Source: UBA6522 sp965221035 (GTDB lineage: Bacteria > Pseudomonadota > Gammaproteobacteria > Steroidobacterales > Rariloculaceae). Taken from it: DNA of 64,000 nucleotides. Position 1 is the first letter of the stretch. Every line of letters starts with the position of its first letter. The notes under the pieces were generated by a model that saw nothing but the letters and a program-made list of their open reading frames with translations, ran no database searches and was not told the origin of the DNA. Positions 62,301 to 64,000 of this stretch are shown piece after piece. Where the stretch lies: the NCBI GenBank assembly GCA_965221035.1, contig OZ244860.1, positions 3,410,001 through 3,474,000 on the forward strand, read 5' to 3'. The translations under genes and the position numbers were made by a program.

Positions 62301-64000
62301 GCGCGAACCTGTTGTTGCCGTTCGATGAGAATCGCACGCCCGGCGACGCTGACGGCTGCATGCCCGATCGAGTGGTCGGCGGATTCATCACCACCGGATT
62401 GCTGGTTCAGTGCCACACGGCGCTCATCGCCATCGAAAGGAATGGACAGGGCGCCAAGGTCAACGGTCTCGAGATCGGCTACACCCAGAGCTACGATTTC
62501 CTGCCGGGCGTCTGGTCCGGGCTGGGAGTGAACTTCAACTACACGTACCAGAACTCCGAGAAGGATGTGGAGGAGATTGGCTCGACGGGTCTGTTCACCA
62601 GGCCGTTACCACAGGCCTTTACGCCGGAGCACTCCGCCAATACCACGATCTTCTACGAGAATTACGGTATTACATTGAGGCTCGCGCACCGCTTCGCGGG
62701 CGAACAGCTGGTTGACGATGGCATTGCCGGTGTCGCGATCTGGCAGGACGCGACCAATCGCCTCGACTTCAGCGCCCGGTACGACGTGACCGACAGGATC
62801 AGCGCGACGTTTCAGGTGACCAATCTGACCGACGAAGTCTGGCGGCACTACGTGACGGCGTACAACCTCCAGAACGTTGCGGGCGACGTGGTCTATGACG
62901 AGGGCAATGTCTTCGACAACAGTGTCGACAACAGCCGCACACGCGCCGTGTTCAAGAACGGCCCGCAGTTCCGTCTGGGTGTTCGCGCGCTATTTTTGGG
63001 TCAGGGAGGTTCCTGCGGGCTGGCACGTGATCCAACCCGCCGGACCCAATTCGGAGACGAAAACATGATCAATCGATCGCTGAAAATCACCACTCTCTGT
63101 GTCGCAGTTTCTGCGGCTGTCGCAGGCTGCGATGGCCCGGGCGAAGGCTATTCGAACCCCTTGGTGAGCGAGAGTCCGGTTTCTTTTTCCACGGCCGGCA
63201 TCGACGCCGCATTTGAAGAGGAAACCGGCGTGCAACAGGTCGACCTGCTGGAGGGCGCCATGGCCGGCGGGCAGCAGCTGACCCAGAGCGACGACTCGCC
63301 CGTCTACATTCGCGGGATGGAATTCAATCCCCGGAATGCGAACTTCCAGACACCCAGCGGCGCCGGCGGGTCACCGTTCAAGATTTCCGGCGACGGCGTG
63401 CACCTGGAAGTCGACACCGACATGTTTGCGCAGGCACTGAGGGCGTGCGATACCACGGATGTGCGCGGAGCCATCGGTGACGACGGCAATCCGACCGGTG
63501 ACGGCGTTCGAGACTTCCCGACGTCCATCAGCTACGAGATCACCTATGCGATTGACAACGGCTACGACCCGGGCCCGGGACAGGCGCTTCCAACCCGCAC
63601 ACTGAACCTGACGGTCAACGCGATATCGGACCCGGTGACCGGCGTGCAGGCCTTCGATGTCAGCCTGCCGGCGACCGCCGCGACTCCGATGTTGTCGGCT
63701 ACGGCGCCGGCCTACGCGTGCAATCCGGCGCTGACATATGAGATCACCGACCCTGGCGTCGCCACGGTGGATGACGACGGCGTCATTTCCGGGCTCCTGA
63801 TCGGCAGCACGACGATTACCGTGACCAGCGTTGAAGATCCCACGTTGAGCGCGACGGCCAGGGTGTCGGTCACGCCCGCCTTTACGCTCGCGATTGCCAA
63901 CCAGGACTTCAATGATCTGGGCGCGCCGCTGGGCACGAAGTCGGTACCGACGTGTACCGCGATCGGCGTTTCCGTGGAACCATCCATCGTCAATGACACG
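59369..64000 (+). CDS. TonB-dependent receptor (TIGR01782/Caulobacter type) continuing in frame into a lipoprotein, open at window end
   Basis: Open for 1544 codons with no stop before the right edge. GAGGAGG precedes the ATG. Residues 1-25 are a signal peptide (ISAAVLASLYAAPTLA), then TonB-box IEEIVVTGFRSSLENAL. Plug about 45-180: GKSTDQNIADALSRITGVTV, VRGTGPNMNQVQINGVALTG and DVIKTASADQDEGSLGATV. The barrel runs to GPQFRLGVRALF with Phe1209, the normal receptor end. No stop follows: 23 residues later a second Met (1233) starts a typical lipoprotein (see next entry). Either a real fusion or a lost stop at a T5 run (62993-62997). The receptor class is tied to polysaccharide oligomers, consistent with GH16 just upstream. 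Confidence 0.88.
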   Translation, partial: MKEEFRLKAISAAVLASLYAAPTLAQDAGEEADTSATPEAIEEIVVTGFRSSLENALNSKRFSDSISDSIFAEDVGKSTDQNIADALSRITGVTVQEEDGEGTRVSVRGTGPNMNQVQINGVALTGGLSGDQGNNPTADQSVDLSSFASDILSSIDVIKTASADQDEGSLGATVVLRTIRPLSLREPRRSANIEARSSDYTGEHDGRATLSLADKFNDGTIGYVFTAAMDNQHTRQDRLNTTWVAQALPIADLFAGSGRTAHDIATGRAIRILGEGQSEADLVNWDPATQIAVAGPLDVLARNFTDISTTANERNRLSASAALEWQPTDATNLQLDYTHTRQDVKTDYHNFRLNFAPIANLSSADPLTDWNGVNLDTRTLETSYSRSSSGFFNRTEGDRELTTDLASLKLSHDFSNRFRANLLAGFSTTTDETKNHVGLTTATWGTIGNTFVETLPADQVQPVGYDCSSGSGDCSYAMSTTLAVFDPFDGSVVSAAGKWNPFDLYANHLGGLRWRRNNQGDDNSSLHLDFEWDVAWRNVTSLQFGVKSAQREKDVHTQNQVAQNNTALFDRSDPSIVYSPNAGMQSINLIDMLSGEAFPYDNFSEDLTGTRSNAFFDGWPMLDSNKAIQAYIGRDPGTVQDSTNLQGTRNIQTDTNAAFLKLNFEGRGGRLTGNIGLRWVEDTNRASGYGGITFQRASWMFDPHDLLVVRRLADIEGSQPCPEPILGINPNNDLPSPQYTPQNDAELRGCWDWAITHGYDYNNDKTIPYVDGQWVLPGGIDTNRLVRVDYSGATPVVVETLPLPAMLVDADGNLVPSNNRLYIDFRGASDSWQYMDRSTSFTGPNGNVAQTWQREAQTSGTARHELLLPSLNLNYAINEELIGRFAVSRTMTRPAFDSLNPRLNINENVWGLTATGSAGNAALKPLKSTNLDLSLEWYFNDSSILSAAFFYKDMKDFPERVDTPFHYRDVRTEYELQSANLLLPFDENRTPGDADGCMPDRVVGGFITTGLLVQCHTALIAIERNGQGAKVNGLEIGYTQSYDFLPGVWSGLGVNFNYTYQNSEKDVEEIGSTGLFTRPLPQAFTPEHSANTTIFYENYGITLRLAHRFAGEQLVDDGIAGVAIWQDATNRLDFSARYDVTDRISATFQVTNLTDEVWRHYVTAYNLQNVAGDVVYDEGNVFDNSVDNSRTRAVFKNGPQFRLGVRALFLGQGGSCGLARDPTRRTQFGDENMINRSLKITTLCVAVSAAVAGCDGPGEGYSNPLVSESPVSFSTAGIDAAFEEETGVQQVDLLEGAMAGGQQLTQSDDSPVYIRGMEFNPRNANFQTPSGAGGSPFKISGDGVHLEVDTDMFAQALRACDTTDVRGAIGDDGNPTGDGVRDFPTSISYEITYAIDNGYDPGPGQALPTRTLNLTVNAISDPVTGVQAFDVSLPATAATPMLSATAPAYACNPALTYEITDPGVATVDDDGVISGLLIGSTTITVTSVEDPTLSATARVSVTPAFTLAIANQDFNDLGAPLGTKSVPTCTAIGVSVEPSIVNDT
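63065..64000 (+). CDS. Lipoprotein with Big_2-type Ig domain (in frame with the receptor; partial)
   Basis: From the internal ATG, with GGAG 7 nt upstream, the frame reads MINRSLKITTLCVAVSAAVA then GC, a complete lipoprotein signal with Cys22. The following 290 residues include a Big_2 domain: YEITDPGVATVDDDGVISGL, then IGSTTITVTSVEDPTLSATA. Such proteins are often surface glycan-binding partners of TonB receptors. The lipoprotein signal inside a longer open frame argues that it was an independent gene. Runs off the right edge. Confidence 0.65.
   Translation, partial: MINRSLKITTLCVAVSAAVAGCDGPGEGYSNPLVSESPVSFSTAGIDAAFEEETGVQQVDLLEGAMAGGQQLTQSDDSPVYIRGMEFNPRNANFQTPSGAGGSPFKISGDGVHLEVDTDMFAQALRACDTTDVRGAIGDDGNPTGDGVRDFPTSISYEITYAIDNGYDPGPGQALPTRTLNLTVNAISDPVTGVQAFDVSLPATAATPMLSATAPAYACNPALTYEITDPGVATVDDDGVISGLLIGSTTITVTSVEDPTLSATARVSVTPAFTLAIANQDFNDLGAPLGTKSVPTCTAIGVSVEPSIVNDT

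Overview
The window looks like chromosome of a high-GC Gram-negative bacterium, most likely a Pseudomonadota and perhaps a marine or host-associated gammaproteobacterium. The reasons are two TonB-dependent receptors, lipoproteins with clear lipoboxes, two TRAP transporters, one tripartite tricarboxylate transporter, an Lrp-ald pair and a GH16 polysaccharidase. There are no rRNA or tRNA genes and no phage block, and I cannot name a genus.

Layout. 1-6571 (mostly minus): edge-truncated class-IV aminotransferase, D-2-hydroxyacid dehydrogenase, a VapBC module, a HigBA-like module with its own promoter/operator, a lone type I-E CRISPR-like repeat, a DUF1902-like gene, a two-domain PEP-synthase-like phosphotransferase and an M24 creatinase-like hydrolase. 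6850-8025: orphan Phd antitoxin, RHH-PIN module and a 16/17-nt tandem repeat. 8195-13565: tctC-tctB-tctA, Gfo/Idh/MocA oxidoreductase and a DUF6152-like secreted protein, probably one operon. 13696-21941: AAA+/DUF4143 ATPase, gamma-resorcylate decarboxylase-like enzyme, and a TRAP-plus-TonB-receptor operon on the minus strand. 22062-31497: aminotransferase, NCS2 permease with an extra C-terminal domain, secreted proteins, a hydroxyisobutyrate-dehydrogenase-like enzyme, an ABM monooxygenase, an EF-hand-containing metallo-beta-lactamase lipoprotein, and alanine dehydrogenase divergent from its likely Lrp regulator. 31682-38564: pyruvate carboxylase, MFS transporter and an IS1634-like element. 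38806-43722: two more DUF6152-like proteins, one fused to a hydratase-like domain, around a TPR lipoprotein. 43747-50884: DUF4258/DUF2283-HTH pair, ThDP enzyme, a FitAB remnant, DoxX-like protein, CBM9/DUF5916 outer-membrane protein, bicupin and XRE regulator. 50885-51446: a gene-poor stretch with a strong promoter and a strong terminator, perhaps a small RNA. 51447-64000: coiled-coil membrane protein, a second TRAP system, then aldehyde dehydrogenase, enolase-superfamily enzyme, GH16 lipoprotein and a large TonB receptor.

How the genes fit together. The right-hand 12 kb reads as a polysaccharide-utilisation locus: GH16 cuts the glycan at the surface, the TonB receptor imports oligomers, and the aldehyde dehydrogenase plus cycloisomerase-type enolase enzyme match the oxidative route for an aldose such as 3,6-anhydro-L-galactose. 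A 15-nt palindrome is shared by the aldehyde-dehydrogenase and receptor promoters and suggests one regulator. Elsewhere the theme is uptake and oxidation of organic acids and amino acids. Five proteins share secreted DUF6152-like and/or associated C-terminal domains of unknown role. Six toxin-antitoxin loci, intact or decayed, and at least four non-coding or intragenic minisatellites mark the accessory parts.

The most unusual things seen are the secreted DUF6152-hydratase fusion, the shared palindrome, the TonB receptor frame that runs without a stop into a lipoprotein, the EF-hand insert in a metallo-beta-lactamase fold, and the promoter-terminator unit at 51.0-51.3 kb.
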